This document shows positions 18,046 to 26,946 of a DNA stretch of 64,000 nucleotides, in pieces. Below the pieces are notes generated by a model. The model searched no databases and was not told the origin of the DNA. It was given only the letters and a program-made list of their open reading frames with translations. The translations under genes and the position numbers were made by a program. The stretch's first letter is position 1; each line of letters begins with the position of its first letter. The DNA is from Methanothrix sp. (GTDB lineage: Archaea > Halobacteriota > Methanosarcinia > Methanotrichales > Methanotrichaceae): NCBI RefSeq assembly GCF_030055635.1, contig NZ_JASFYM010000005.1:39544-103543 (forward strand). Direction: 5' to 3'.

Positions 18046-18732
18046 TTACGACAGACCGGCGCCCATGCCTATTCCTGGCGGTATTATGCTGGCAGGCGAT
18101 GAGAAGATCTCCTCCTTCTTCTCGGTCACATCGAAGAACTTCCTCGTGCTCAGCTGTGTCGGCTTTGTTGCTGTGGTCTGCTCCGTCTCTGTCACATTCG
18201 TCTGAGCAGCCGGCGCAGGCGGTGCAGCCTCAGCGATGACCGCAGGCGTGTATACAGATGTGTCCGGATTTATCCACATCGCCGTGAACTTTCCGTTATC
18301 TACAGGACCCGTCGGGCTGTACACGCTGTAGGTGCCTGTAATGGTATCCTCTGAATAGCTGCCCTTCAGCACGATGGGCACCAGAGTCCTGCCCTTCAGC
18401 GCTGTCATAACAAGATCCACGCTGCTGCCGTTCACGGTTCCAACAACAACGCCGTTCCACGGCTCAGCGCCCTCGTACTTTGCAGAGCCGAAGAGCTCAG
18501 ACCCGCTCTGGTTCAGCGCCATTGTTATCTGCTCCCCGCTGCTCAGGCTCAGGGACCAGATGTACTGGAGGCTCAGCGGAGCCGCCTCAGCAGTCACATT
18601 CGATGTCGCATTCGCATCCAGTGTCACATTATCCATGCTCATGGTGGCATTCCCCGCCTCCACGGCCTGATCCTCGCACATCCCAGCACCGATGATGAGC
18701 GCGAACAGCACGCCTATTGATAGAAACCTCAT
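18046..18732 (-). CDS. Putative secreted glycoprotein, unknown
   Basis: Protein of about 228 residues. A signal peptide (MRFLSIGVLFALIIGAGMC) is followed by a low-complexity Asn/Thr-rich stretch, a central beta-rich module (LQYIWSLSLSSGEQITMALN, then SYSEDTITGTYSVYSPTGP), a Pro/Ala/Thr-rich linker and a short basic-hydrophobic tail. Several N-x-S/T sites suggest surface glycosylation. No catalytic motif or family is recognised. GAGGAGGT lies upstream; by spacing it suits a TTG at 18738 as well as the ATG at 18732. It stands alone. The start is therefore uncertain by two residues. Confidence 0.6.
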   Translation of the reverse strand: MRFLSIGVLFALIIGAGMCEDQAVEAGNATMSMDNVTLDANATSNVTAEAAPLSLQYIWSLSLSSGEQITMALNQSGSELFGSAKYEGAEPWNGVVVGTVNGSSVDLVMTALKGRTLVPIVLKGSYSEDTITGTYSVYSPTGPVDNGKFTAMWINPDTSVYTPAVIAEAAPPAPAAQTNVTETEQTTATKPTQLSTRKFFDVTEKKEEIFSSPASIIPPGIGMGAGLS

Positions 18733-18970
18733 CAGCAAGATACAACCTCCTCGAATTCGTCACTTGCCTATGTCCATGGCAGAGGGATCTGATCGCATAA
18801 TAAGCTTTTCGTCGTAGATCGGGTAGGGAAAATGACGGAATCATCAGAGTGCTCGTGAGATCGATTCGTCTTTAGTCGAAATTGAGCCTGCCGGGGTATC
18901 CCGCCTGTGTCACCGGGGATCTGCAGCGGCTCTGGATGCTCCTGGCGACCTGAGCATGTGTGATCTCATC

Positions 18971-19013
18971 TACAGCCTGAAGACTGGAGTTTGCGCCCTG
19001 CTGCTCTCTATCA
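18971..19013 (-). repeat. tnpB-end repeat, degenerate solo copy
   Basis: Plus-strand sequence CCTGAAGACTGGAGTTTGCG followed by CCCTG and CTCTATCA matches the repeats at 49777 and 51449, but the left half of the palindrome has decayed (TACAG instead of CTCCGG). Confidence 0.6.
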
Positions 19014-19029
19014 TGATGCAGAGTGGCTG

Positions 19030-19038
19030 CTTTATATC
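19030..19038 (+). promoter_or_regulatory. BoxA upstream of the ArsM-like gene
   Basis: CTTTATATC, a good archaeal TATA element. Transcription would begin near 19062, giving a leader of about 50 bases before ATG 19112. Confidence 0.45.
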
Positions 19039-19111
19039 CCAGTACCTTCAACAGAAAGTACTGCCACTTTCGTGGCCCGTTAGGGTGCACGCCCCAAAAG
19101 TGGTGTCGGAA

Positions 19112-19900
19112 ATGATTGACATGCTCAGAGAAAGAGAGATCAAGAAGGCCGTGAGGGATGGGTACTCACGGATCGCGAAACAGGCATCGTGCTGCTCGAG
19201 CTCCTGCTGTGGAACAGGATCCGCAGCGGAGATAAGCAGGAGGATCGGATACACGGATGAGGAGATGCTCGCTGCGCCGCAGGAATCGAACCTGGGCCTC
19301 GGATGCGGGAACCCTGTGGCCATAGCCTCCCTGAAGAGGGGCGAATACGTGCTCGATATGGGCTCAGGTGCTGGCTTCGACTGTTTCCTGGCGGCAAGAG
19401 CCGTTGGTCCCGAGGGAATGGTCATAGGGGTGGACATGACCAGCGAGATGGTGGAAAGGGCAAGGGAAAACGCGCGGAAGGGCGGATACAGGAACGTGGA
19501 CTTCAGGCAGGGAGAGCTGGAGAACCTGCCGGTCGCTGATGAATACGTCGATGTCGTCATATCCAACTGCGTGATAAACCTTGTTCCGGATAAGCGCAGA
19601 GCCTTCAGGGAGGCCTTCAGGGTCCTGAAGCCGGGAGGCAGGATGGTTGTATCAGATGTTGTGCTTAAAAAAGAGATTCCGGAGACGGTGAGAAGATCCA
19701 GGGAGGCCTACATAGGATGCCTCGCAGGCGCGGTGACTGTGGAGGAGTACATCGATGCGATACGATCTGCCGGATTTGAGGATGTATCGATCCTCGGGGA
19801 GTCTCCATTCCCGGTCGAGTGCCTGCCTGCTGGCACCAGCAGCGCCGATCTCTCAGAGTCGGTGTGCAGCCTGAAGATATCCGCAAGAAAACCAGTTTGA
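19112..19900 (+). CDS. arsM: Arsenite S-adenosylmethyltransferase-like protein
   Basis: Class I SAM methyltransferase of 262 residues. VLDMGSGAGFDCFLAARAVG is the SAM site. N-terminal cysteines (27, 28, 32, 33), LGLGCGNPVA, the conserved Cys in ISNCVINLVPDK and that in YIGCLAGAVTVEEY match the thiol ligands that bind As(III) in ArsM. It should methylate arsenite to volatile or less reactive forms. I chose ATG 19112; the frame is open farther upstream, but that part encodes the element-end relic. No ars operon genes are adjacent. The Cys-rich patch makes arsenic the likely substrate, though other metalloids are possible. Confidence 0.85.
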   Translation: MIDMLREREIKKAVRDGYSRIAKQASCCSSSCCGTGSAAEISRRIGYTDEEMLAAPQESNLGLGCGNPVAIASLKRGEYVLDMGSGAGFDCFLAARAVGPEGMVIGVDMTSEMVERARENARKGGYRNVDFRQGELENLPVADEYVDVVISNCVINLVPDKRRAFREAFRVLKPGGRMVVSDVVLKKEIPETVRRSREAYIGCLAGAVTVEEYIDAIRSAGFEDVSILGESPFPVECLPAGTSSADLSESVCSLKISARKPV

Positions 19901-20006
19901 TGCGGCCACGGGATGCGTCGCCACATGGCGGGCGTGCTGGAATGTCTGAGATCGTGAAAAGCACCATCCTGTGGCCGGGCTCATCCAGCGGATGCATCCG
20001 CTGCTC

Positions 20007-20669
20007 TCATTCCTCCTGGACGAACTGCACGCCGACGCGGCGCATCTTGTTCAGGCGCGCGATGTTGAGCAGAAGCGGCGTGAGCCCCTCGACCTGATGC
20101 GATACGCTCAGCGGGCCGGCATCAAGCGGCCTCAGATCGCGAATCCTTCTGCACATCTCTGCCACAACATCCTTCGCATCTTTATCATCACCGCATATCG
20201 GCACATCGAACCGGAGGATCTTCTCAGCGTCCATGAGAGACTTGGCCGGTATAGTGTGAAACGCAGAGACGACCCTCACGCTCTCCGGCAGTGATCTCTT
20301 TACAAGAAACGCTGCACATCCCTCTGGAGGCGGCCTGTACTCGAAGTGGTTCGTGCGTGCCATGGGTACCACAGGCGATATCACGATCTGGTCCGAATAA
20401 CAATCCCTGAGTTCAGATGTCACCATGCTCAGGCTCTCTGGAGGAACACAGAGAACGACGACGTCTGCATCCCTGATTGCGTTTGCGTTATCTGCTCCAT
20501 GCATCGCCGTTTCGATTCCCAGAGATCGCATGTATTTGCTGAGCTCTGCCGCGCTCTCCTGGGCCCGCTCCGCCTTTCTGGACCCGATGATCACATCATA
20601 ATGCGGGGCCCAGCGAACCGCAAACCCATTACCGATATCCCCTGTACCACCAACTAGAGCAACCCTCAT
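20007..20669 (-). CDS. npdG: F420H2:NADP oxidoreductase
   Basis: Protein of 220 residues, normal for this family, transferring hydride between reduced F420 and NADP in the cytoplasm to supply NADPH for biosynthesis. The N-terminal VALVGGTGDIGNGFAVRWA is the nucleotide-binding loop and SRKAERAQ holds the basic residues that select NADP phosphate. VVLCVPPESL and VVSAFHTIPAKSL are further family signatures. An AT-rich segment just upstream (near 20690-20705) can serve as promoter with nearly no leader. It is transcribed alone. It complements CofD in this window, which makes F420. Confidence 0.88.
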   Translation of the reverse strand: MRVALVGGTGDIGNGFAVRWAPHYDVIIGSRKAERAQESAAELSKYMRSLGIETAMHGADNANAIRDADVVVLCVPPESLSMVTSELRDCYSDQIVISPVVPMARTNHFEYRPPPEGCAAFLVKRSLPESVRVVSAFHTIPAKSLMDAEKILRFDVPICGDDKDAKDVVAEMCRRIRDLRPLDAGPLSVSHQVEGLTPLLLNIARLNKMRRVGVQFVQEE

Positions 20670-20790
20670 GGGCTAGAGGCTGCATATACATGATATTTAT
20701 TCTTTTCTGAAAAAGAAAGTTGGTATTAATGATGATAGTAGGGTGGCAGGCAAAGGATGATAGTAGCAAAATACAATAGTAGTATAAATA

Positions 20791-21120
20791 TTAGTGCATA
20801 ATGATTGTTCTCAGAATCCACGACGCCACCGCGTATACTGCCATGCCCAGTGCTATCGACAGCCAGACGCCGAGGCGTTCAAAGGTGAACAGCACGGTCA
20901 GGACATAGGCAATCCAGGCAGGCGTGAAAAGCAGAAGGCCTCTCGCATACTCACAGAGATCAGCGCTGCTCCCCTCCATGGATATCAGTATGAATGTGAG
21001 GGCTGTGAGCACGGGAAACGTGGCGATGAAGGCTGAGAGCGTCCCGCGGCCTGAGCTGCCGAGATGAACGACGAGCGCTGTGATGGCCCCACCAAGCACG
21101 AAGTAGATCAGCAGACGCAT
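20791..21120 (-). CDS. Small membrane protein, DUF3147/GlpM-like
   Basis: Protein of 109 residues with four hydrophobic helices (about 5-20, 30-47, 60-78 and 84-104) and short loops. FVLGGAITALVVHLG and TLSAFIATFPVLTALTFIL resemble the DUF3147 family of small four-helix membrane proteins. No function is established. Start ATG 21120. The upstream region holds a 9-bp inverted repeat. The assignment is by pattern only. Confidence 0.6.
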   Translation of the reverse strand: MRLLIYFVLGGAITALVVHLGSSGRGTLSAFIATFPVLTALTFILISMEGSSADLCEYARGLLLFTPAWIAYVLTVLFTFERLGVWLSIALGMAVYAVASWILRTIIMH

Positions 21121-21143
21121 GTGACCTCTTTAAGAAGAAGGGA

Positions 21144-21203
21144 TGGCACGAGATGCGAAAGGGAGTAGCAATGAAGGGGGTAATTAAACGCGACCTCGTG
21201 CCA
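21144..21203. other. 9-bp inverted repeat with 42-nt loop
   Basis: TGGCACGAG at 21144-21152 and its exact reverse complement CTCGTGCCA at 21195-21203, in the gap upstream of the DUF3147-like gene. It could be an RNA stem or an operator pair. There is no other support. Confidence 0.35.
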
Positions 21204-21385
21204 CATGTACATATGCCTGCAATGCTCTCGAAGCATTACAGTTATCATTATCATATACCTTCTTCCTTATTAACTTTTAGGTTCTCAATTATGGGCTGAA
21301 GATCTTCCTGCCAGATTTCGTGTTTTCCGGATTGGATCCGGTCGATTGCCAGGAAAGATCTGGTGCTGGATTCTCAAACATCCCA

Positions 21386-22441
21386 TCAGGCGAGCAGAGA
21401 AACCAGATCCCTCAAAGTAGCATCGGTCTTTATACCAACTCCCGTGAAGTGCGTCCTGGAAGCCCTGTAGCCATGCTCCAGCAGATCTGATATGACGGAT
21501 TCGACCTTCGACGGTGTGATTCTCAGCCTCCTGCAGATCTTATGATGATCGTAGTAAAACGGCACATCAACCTCCTCAGAGCATAGTAATACTAATCTGT
21601 GGGCCCTGCTCTCAGGATCGAGTCTGTTCAGAGCTGCTTTTAGGGTATCCTTATTGTGAAGCGGGCCAAGCCAGAGAGGCCCTGCAGTGCAGGTCCTTCC
21701 TCCACAGAAGCTGCACGTGCCAGAGGATGTGCAGCCCATTCCCATCCTCAAACTCCAGCCTCCGCAACCGAAGCAGTGCTCGACGTATCCCATGGACTCT
21801 AGTGCCTCATCAGCCTCGCGCGCGCCCTTCTTTATTCGCAGATGCAGGCGAACGTAGTGCTCCGTGGCGTATGATAGCAGAGGTATCCCCCGTCTGTCAG
21901 CCCTCGCCAGCTCTCTTATCACAGCTCCCATCAGGATCCGCACGCCCATCTCCCTGTGGTACTCTGTGTTCAGAGGGACCGCGAGATACTTCCTGATGCC
22001 GCTCCGGAGATGCGCCCCGCAGAGTGGAGCGGTATCCGTGGCCGTTATGAACAGATACGATCTCGCGGAGGATGCTGCAGGAGCCAGAAACTGCGCGGGG
22101 GAGCCGAATGGATCGAGATCGATCGCCTCGAACCGTCTCCTGCTCATGATAGCACTGGCGCTCTCGCAGGTCACCTCGCAGTCTGAGATATCATTCAGAG
22201 CAAGGTTCTCCCGGATGCGCTGGCATGCTGAAGGGCTGATGTCGTTCATCACAACCCGCTCGACGCCCGCCTCCTTTCTTACCCTGATGCCGCGTATGCC
22301 GCTGGCAGAGAACGCATCCAGGTACTCCTTTATTCCGAGCTCTGAGGCCATCGCGACGCAGATATCTCTGTTGGTTCTCATTCTGGGATTGTAGAAGACC
22401 CCGTCTGTGTCCACCCTGACCGAGCCCTCCACTGCGATCAT
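21386..22441 (-). CDS. trm1: tRNA (guanine26-N2)-dimethyltransferase
   Basis: SAM enzyme of 351 residues that makes m2,2G26 in tRNAs. The methyltransferase core has DAFSASGIRGIRV and MNDISP, with catalytic motif DLDPFGSPAQF. The C-terminal domain carries a zinc site (CFGCGGW, CSFCGGRTC). The final YYDHHKICRRLRITPSKVES is typical of archaeal Trm1. It is the last gene of an operon after the Zn-ribbon and deacetylase genes, 15 bases after the latter. Length is normal. Confidence 0.93.
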   Translation of the reverse strand: MIAVEGSVRVDTDGVFYNPRMRTNRDICVAMASELGIKEYLDAFSASGIRGIRVRKEAGVERVVMNDISPSACQRIRENLALNDISDCEVTCESASAIMSRRRFEAIDLDPFGSPAQFLAPAASSARSYLFITATDTAPLCGAHLRSGIRKYLAVPLNTEYHREMGVRILMGAVIRELARADRRGIPLLSYATEHYVRLHLRIKKGAREADEALESMGYVEHCFGCGGWSLRMGMGCTSSGTCSFCGGRTCTAGPLWLGPLHNKDTLKAALNRLDPESRAHRLVLLCSEEVDVPFYYDHHKICRRLRITPSKVESVISDLLEHGYRASRTHFTGVGIKTDATLRDLVSLLA

Positions 22442-22456
22442 TGAGTGGCCTCGCGT

Positions 22457-23569
22457 TTAGAATATGTCGCCGTGTATGATCGTCAGCCTTCTCTTCAGGT
22501 TTGCCACGGTCTCGATCAGCTCCCTTGGGACATCCCTCTTCGTCTTGGGCCGATCCGGAAGGGAGAGCGGGGGTCGCCCTATCATTTTCATTATCGCATC
22601 GACCCACCACTTCGGGAGCTCCTCCGGCATCTCCTGTCCCCGCAGGGTCTGGAATGCAAGCGTCCATGCGAGCGGCACAACCTCCAGGTTGTAGCCGCCA
22701 CCGCCCAGTGCGAGCATCCTCCCATTCGCGTACTCATCTGTGAGCTCCTTTATCCTGCGAACGAGATAGCCGTAGCCTTCAAGCGTGAGATCGAGGCTCG
22801 CAAGGGGATCGGCATAGTGCGTATCGACGCCGAGCTGCGCGACAACCGCGTCAGGCCTGAACCATCTGAACAGCGCTGGGATGACGGACTCGAAGGCGTA
22901 CCTGTAGCACTCATCCTCCGCATTCATCGGCATCGGTATGTTCGCTGAGTAGCCGTATCCTTCACCGCTTCCGATCTCGTCCACGAATCCTGTTCCTGGG
23001 AAGAGGTACTTTCCGGACTCATGAATGGATATCGTCAGTACTGACGGATCCTCGTAGAAGATGTACTGCACGCCATCGCCATGATGAGCATCGATATCTA
23101 TGTATAGAACCCTCTTGAAGCGCTTCCTAAGTGCGCGAATTCCGAGGGCGCAATCGTTGAACACGCAGAATCCAGACGCTCTCGCAGGGAATGCGTGATG
23201 GAGACCGCCGGCGAGGTTGAATGCCACACATGGCTCTGAAGCAACACGCTTTGCGGCCTCGATGCTGGCTCCGGCGATCAGCGCGCTGGCGTCGTAAATT
23301 CCTGGAAAAATCGGGGTGTCAGGCTCGTCCAGGCCGAGAGCCGGATCCGGCCTCTCATCCTTCACCGCCTGGATGTACCCTGGATCGTGGACCATGAGGA
23401 GGTCGCTCTCGCTCGCGTAGTACGGCTCCTGAACTTCTGTATCGTATCCGAGAAAGAACCCGTACTCCTCGATCATCCTGTAGGTGAGCATGATCCGCGC
23501 TGGCTGCAGCGGGTGTTCTGGGCCGAAGCTGTAGCCCATGAACATATCTGTATAGTATAGATAGATCAT
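22457..23569 (-). CDS. Histone deacetylase/AcuC family protein
   Basis: Protein of 370 residues of the arginase/deacetylase fold. Family residues include HPLQPAR near the N-terminus, GLHHAFP (the His pair), the zinc ligands Asp and His in DIDAHHGDG, and the late GGGGYN. It should hydrolyse acetyl-lysine or acetyl-polyamine substrates in the cytoplasm. Its start overlaps the Zn-ribbon gene by four bases, and trm1 follows. A second, shorter paralog lies at 61817-62575. In archaea the substrates are unproven; Alba, histones or acetyl-CoA synthetase are candidates. Confidence 0.88.
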   Translation of the reverse strand: MIYLYYTDMFMGYSFGPEHPLQPARIMLTYRMIEEYGFFLGYDTEVQEPYYASESDLLMVHDPGYIQAVKDERPDPALGLDEPDTPIFPGIYDASALIAGASIEAAKRVASEPCVAFNLAGGLHHAFPARASGFCVFNDCALGIRALRKRFKRVLYIDIDAHHGDGVQYIFYEDPSVLTISIHESGKYLFPGTGFVDEIGSGEGYGYSANIPMPMNAEDECYRYAFESVIPALFRWFRPDAVVAQLGVDTHYADPLASLDLTLEGYGYLVRRIKELTDEYANGRMLALGGGGYNLEVVPLAWTLAFQTLRGQEMPEELPKWWVDAIMKMIGRPPLSLPDRPKTKRDVPRELIETVANLKRRLTIIHGDIF

Positions 23570-23760
23570 TTATAGCCCTTTTCCACCAGACCTTCGCTCC
23601 AGTAGTTATCACATCTGGGGCAATAGTATATAGTTTCAACGATTATCTTCTTCCAGCTCTGGGCATCGAGAGCCCGCCGCAGCTCCTTGGGCAGGCACTC
23701 GTTCCCGCACTTCGGGCAGAACGGGACGAACTGGTCGAGAACGCTCTGGTCTTCCTCCAA
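23566..23760 (-). CDS. Zinc-ribbon protein
   Basis: A 64-residue protein with two CxxC pairs, FCPKCGNE and [10 protein letters not shown], forming one zinc ribbon. It starts with TTG at 23760, supported by GGAGGT seven bases upstream; no ATG or GTG is available in frame. A BoxA-like CTTATATC lies near 23815 on the minus strand. It is the first gene of the Zn-ribbon/deacetylase/trm1 operon and overlaps the deacetylase gene by four bases. A nucleic-acid or protein adaptor is likely, but no partner is proven. Confidence 0.7.
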   Translation of the reverse strand: MEEDQSVLDQFVPFCPKCGNECLPKELRRALDAQSWKKIIVETIYYCPRCDNYWSEGLVEKGYK

Positions 23761-23911
23761 CTCTGCGACCTCCTTCGCGCCGGGAATCCTGAGGTATGCG
23801 AAGATCCGCTGGGATATAAGCTATGCGCATATCATGGATCCAATCAGGATACCTGGAGCCCTCGATCTTCTGGATCCAGACATTCGGTAAAGCGCAAAGC
23901 GGTCACAAACC

Positions 23912-23921
23912 TTTTTATATA
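23912..23921 (+). promoter_or_regulatory. BoxA of the spt5 and stalk operon
   Basis: TTTTTATATA is an excellent archaeal TATA element. Spacing puts transcription start within a few bases of the spt5 ATG, so the message may be nearly leaderless. Confidence 0.6.
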
Positions 23922-23943
23922 TGGTTTATCCTCTAGACTGAGG

Positions 23944-24405
23944 ATGTCCGAGACCAGCATATACGTAGTCAAGACAACAGCAAATCAGGAGCGAGCAGTC
24001 GCGAACCTGGTCGCCCAGATAGCGAGAAAGGACAAGCTGGACATACGGGCGATACTCGTTCCTGATGTGCTGAAGGGCTACGTACTGGTGGAGGCTTCGG
24101 CCCCAGAGATAGTGGAGCAGGCTATCCAGGGGGTTCCACATGCGCGCTCTGTGATAAAAGGCGCATCCAGCTTCGCAGAGATAGAGCACTTCCTGACGCC
24201 AAAGCCTGCGGTCGTTGGCATAAGTGAGGGCGCCATTGTGGAGCTGATCTCCGGTCCGTTCAAGGGCGAGATGGCAAGGGTGAAGCGGGTCGACTCAGCC
24301 AAAGAGGAGATAACCGTGGAGCTCTTCGAGGCCATGGTGCCCATACCCATAACGGTCAGAGGAGATCACGTAAGAGTCCTTAGCAAAGAAGAGGCTCAGA
24401 GGTGA
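23944..24405 (+). CDS. spt5: Transcription elongation factor Spt5
   Basis: Protein of 153 residues with an N-terminal NGN domain ([19 protein letters not shown]) that clamps onto RNA polymerase and a C-terminal KOW domain ([20 protein letters not shown]). It keeps polymerase processive and links to ribosomes. It directly precedes rpl11, as in other archaea, but no secE gene is visible upstream, where it often sits. Start ATG 23944 with a BoxA close upstream. Length is normal. Confidence 0.95.
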   Translation: MSETSIYVVKTTANQERAVANLVAQIARKDKLDIRAILVPDVLKGYVLVEASAPEIVEQAIQGVPHARSVIKGASSFAEIEHFLTPKPAVVGISEGAIVELISGPFKGEMARVKRVDSAKEEITVELFEAMVPIPITVRGDHVRVLSKEEAQR

Positions 24406-24411
24406 ACAATA

Positions 24412-24891
24412 TTGGCTAATGTCGTCGAGGCGCTGGTATCAGGTGGCAAGGCAACTGCTGGACCTCCCCTTGGCCCGGCGCTTGGACCTCTCGGTGTCAA
24501 CGTAGCAGCTGTTGTCGCCAAGATAAACGAGCTGACCAAGGATCTGAACGGCATGCAGGTTCCTGTGAAGATAAAGGTGAAGAGCAGGACCGAGTTCGAG
24601 ATAGAGGTCGGCACGCCTCCAACATCGGCTCTGATACTGAAGGAGGCCGGGGTCGAGAAGGGAAGCGGTGACAAGAAGAGCTTTGCTGGTAACATATCGA
24701 TGGATCAGGTTATAAAGATCGCAGAGATAAAGAGAAGGAACCTTCTCTCGAAGAACCTGAAGAGCGCGGTCAGGGAGATCGTCGGTACCTGCGGCTCTTT
24801 GGGGATAAAGATAGATGGCATGACCTCAAAAGAGGTGCAGCAGGCGCTTGCATCTGGCAGCTACGATCACCTCTTTGAGGCTAATTCATAG
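24412..24891 (+). CDS. rpl11: Large ribosomal subunit protein uL11
   Basis: Protein of 159 residues that binds 23S rRNA at the GTPase centre. Signatures are GGKATAGPPLGPALGPLGVN at the N-terminus and GTCGSLGIKIDGMTSKEVQQ in the RNA-binding domain. It starts with TTG at 24412, placed by GAGGTGAAC just upstream and by alignment of the N-terminus to the family. The spacing to spt5 is six bases. Part of the spt5-L11-L1-P0-L12 operon. Confidence 0.95.
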   Translation: MANVVEALVSGGKATAGPPLGPALGPLGVNVAAVVAKINELTKDLNGMQVPVKIKVKSRTEFEIEVGTPPTSALILKEAGVEKGSGDKKSFAGNISMDQVIKIAEIKRRNLLSKNLKSAVREIVGTCGSLGIKIDGMTSKEVQQALASGSYDHLFEANS

Positions 24892-24946
24892 ATTGCGATC
24901 GTTGGAGCCGTAGAAGACCAAAAGTCGTGGACTACGGATGATCTGA

Positions 24947-25585
24947 ATGAAAGAGAATATCGAAGAGGCGGTTAAAAAGGCGATCTCCGAGGCCCCGCCC
25001 AGGGGATTCAAGGAGAGCGTCGATCTTGCCATAAATCTCCATAACATAGATCTGACACAGCCCGGCAACAGGATCGATGCTGAAGTTATACTCCCGCACG
25101 GGCGTGGAAGGCCGAACAGAATCGCTGTTTTCGCAGCTGGAGATACTGCGCTCAAGGCGAAGAACGCTGGCGCCGACTACGTGATACCCCCGGAGGAGCT
25201 GAAGCTTCTGGGGGAGAACAGGAAGAACGCGAGAAAGCTGGCGGATGAATACGATTTCTTCATAGCCGAGACGCAGTTCATGCCGGTCATCGGCAAGACC
25301 CTCGGACCCATTCTAGGCAAAAGAGGAAAGATGCCCACGCCACTCCCGCCCAATGCGGATGTCGCACAGATGGTCACGAGGCTCAAGAACATCGTCAGGA
25401 TAAGGTCAAGAGACAGGCCGACATTCCACATAGCCGTGGGCAGGAGAGACATGGACGCCAGGCAGCTTGCAGAGAACATAGAGTCTGTAATCACAAAGCT
25501 GGAGCAGACCCTGAAGGATGGTCGTCACAACCTGAAGTCAGTATACGTCAAGACGACCATGGGTCCAGCGGTGAGGGTGATCTAG
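24947..25585 (+). CDS. rpl1: Large ribosomal subunit protein uL1
   Basis: Protein of 212 residues that forms the L1 stalk and aids release of deacylated tRNA. IDAEVILPHGRGRPNRIAVF and TLGPILGKRGKMPTPL are family signatures. In archaea L1 often represses its own operon by binding a leader in the mRNA that mimics its rRNA site. Its gene lies 55 bases after rpl11 and abuts rplP0, so that spacer is a candidate region, not checked further. Start ATG 24947. Confidence 0.95.
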   Translation: MKENIEEAVKKAISEAPPRGFKESVDLAINLHNIDLTQPGNRIDAEVILPHGRGRPNRIAVFAAGDTALKAKNAGADYVIPPEELKLLGENRKNARKLADEYDFFIAETQFMPVIGKTLGPILGKRGKMPTPLPPNADVAQMVTRLKNIVRIRSRDRPTFHIAVGRRDMDARQLAENIESVITKLEQTLKDGRHNLKSVYVKTTMGPAVRVI

Positions 25586-26551
25586 ATGTCAGCAGATGTT
25601 CGCCACGTAGCTCGCGTGCCTGAATGGAAGCTGAGAGAGGTTGACGAGCTGGTGGAGCGGATAAAGAGCAGCCGTGTCGTGGGCGTCGCAGGTATACGCG
25701 AGCTTCCGGCAAGCGAGTTTCAGAGGATTCGCGGCATCCTGAGGCCCCTCTCTGAGGTCAGGGTTGTCAACAACAACATCGCCCGGAGGGCCATACTGAA
25801 ATCCGATGAGTCAATCAGGCCGCTTGCGGATTACATCGAGGACCAGACTGCTCTGATATTCTCGGATGCGAATCCGTTTGCGCTCAAGAAGATGCTGGAC
25901 GCAGAGAAGCGCCCGATGCCCATAAAGGCCGGTGCAGTTGCGCCCATGGATATAGTGGTCGAGAGCGGCGAGACATCATTCTCACCAGGACCGATGGTGG
26001 GAAAGCTCCAGAGCGCTGGGATCCCGGCCGCAATAAAAGGCGGCAAGGTGGTGATAAACCAGAGGGTTGTGCTCGCGAAGAAGGGCGATGTGATAACGCC
26101 CAAGGTGGCAGAGGTCCTCCAGCTCATGGAGATCTATCCGAAGCTTGTGGGCCTGGAGCTCCGGGCTGCTTACAGCGACAGGCTGGTCTTCGCCGCAGAG
26201 GATCTGACACTGGATGTGGATGCGGTTCTTAAGGACATATCTGAGGCTGCTGGAAAGGCTCTTGCCTTCGCAGTCGAGGTGGCCTACGTGACGCCCCACA
26301 CCGTGGCCCCGATCGTTCAGCGTGCAGCATCCAGGGCGAGGTATCTGGTGGCCGAGCGCGGTATACCCGTCCCCGGCATGATGGATCTTGTCATAATGAA
26401 GGCACATGCCAATGCTCAGGCGATTGCGAGCTTGATGTCTGCAGGCGAGAGCGCGCCGGAGCAGAAGCAGGTGGAAGAGGTTGTCGAAGAGGTAGAGGAG
26501 AAGAAGGAAGAGGAGGACGCGGCCGCAGGGCTGGGTTCTCTGTTTGGTTAG
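25586..26551 (+). CDS. rplP0: Large ribosomal subunit protein uL10 (P0)
   Basis: Protein of 321 residues forming the base of the ribosomal stalk. The N-terminal domain binds rRNA next to L11 (VPEWKLREVDELVERI, VRVVNNNIARRA). The C-terminal helices bind L12 dimers, and an acidic low-complexity tail ends in the GLGSLFG motif that contacts elongation factors. It starts immediately after the L1 stop. Length is normal for archaeal P0. Confidence 0.95.
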   Translation: MSADVRHVARVPEWKLREVDELVERIKSSRVVGVAGIRELPASEFQRIRGILRPLSEVRVVNNNIARRAILKSDESIRPLADYIEDQTALIFSDANPFALKKMLDAEKRPMPIKAGAVAPMDIVVESGETSFSPGPMVGKLQSAGIPAAIKGGKVVINQRVVLAKKGDVITPKVAEVLQLMEIYPKLVGLELRAAYSDRLVFAAEDLTLDVDAVLKDISEAAGKALAFAVEVAYVTPHTVAPIVQRAASRARYLVAERGIPVPGMMDLVIMKAHANAQAIASLMSAGESAPEQKQVEEVVEEVEEKKEEEDAAAGLGSLFG

Positions 26552-26566
26552 ATAAAGGTGAGTTTA

Positions 26567-26884
26567 ATGGAATACATATATGCAGCACTGTTACTACATA
26601 GCTCAGGCAAAGAAGTAAGCGATGATGGCATAAAGAAGGTCCTAGAGGCAGCCGGTGTGGCGCCTGATGAGGTGAGGATCAAGGCCCTGGTCTCGGCGCT
26701 TGAGGGCGTCGATATCGACAAGATACTCTCCCAGGCGACCGCCATGCCGGTAGCAGCTGCCGCCCCGGCTGCGGCTGCCGCAGAGACCGAGGCCAAGAAG
26801 CCTGCAGCCAAGGCAGAGGAAGAGGAGAAGAAGGAAGAGGCCGAGGAGAGCGGCATCGAGGGGCTCGGTGCGCTCTTCGGTTAA
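26567..26884 (+). CDS. rpl12: Large ribosomal subunit protein P1 (L12)
   Basis: Acidic stalk protein of 105 residues. The N-terminal helices ([20 protein letters not shown]) dimerise and bind P0, followed by an Ala/Glu-rich hinge and the C-terminal GLGALFG shared with P0 that recruits factors. I prefer ATG 26567, preceded by AGGTGAG, over an in-frame GTG at 26558. Last gene of the stalk operon, followed by a hairpin terminator. Confidence 0.94.
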   Translation: MEYIYAALLLHSSGKEVSDDGIKKVLEAAGVAPDEVRIKALVSALEGVDIDKILSQATAMPVAAAAPAAAAAETEAKKPAAKAEEEEKKEEAEESGIEGLGALFG

Positions 26885-26892
26885 TCCGGAAC

Positions 26893-26922
26893 CCGCCCTC
26901 CACAGGGCGGACCGCTATTTTT
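26893..26922 (+). terminator. Hairpin terminator after rpl12
   Basis: CCGCCCT at 26893-26899 pairs perfectly with AGGGCGG at 26904-26910, and a T-rich run (ATTTTTCGG, TTTTC) follows. It sits between the convergent rpl12 and transporter genes and may serve the stalk operon. Confidence 0.6.
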
Positions 26923-26946
26923 CGGTTTTCAGCACGTCTCATTGAA

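Larger units (their letters stand above)
18733..19111. other. Divergent intergenic region with element-end relic
   Basis: Between the secreted protein gene and the methyltransferase gene. It holds a degenerate copy of the tnpB end repeat (18971-19013) and a BoxA at 19030-19038. A minus-strand TATA-like sequence near 18797-18806 may serve the secreted protein gene. Confidence 0.5.

Noticed and set aside
20724..20775. Box C/D-like RNA (ATGATGA, then GATGATAG)
   Set aside because: Box C matches, but no CTGA box D or D' follows at a suitable distance; more simply a short direct repeat of GATGATAGTAG.
23830..23943. Possible secE upstream of spt5
   Set aside because: The gap is too short and has no membrane-helix frame; secE must lie elsewhere.
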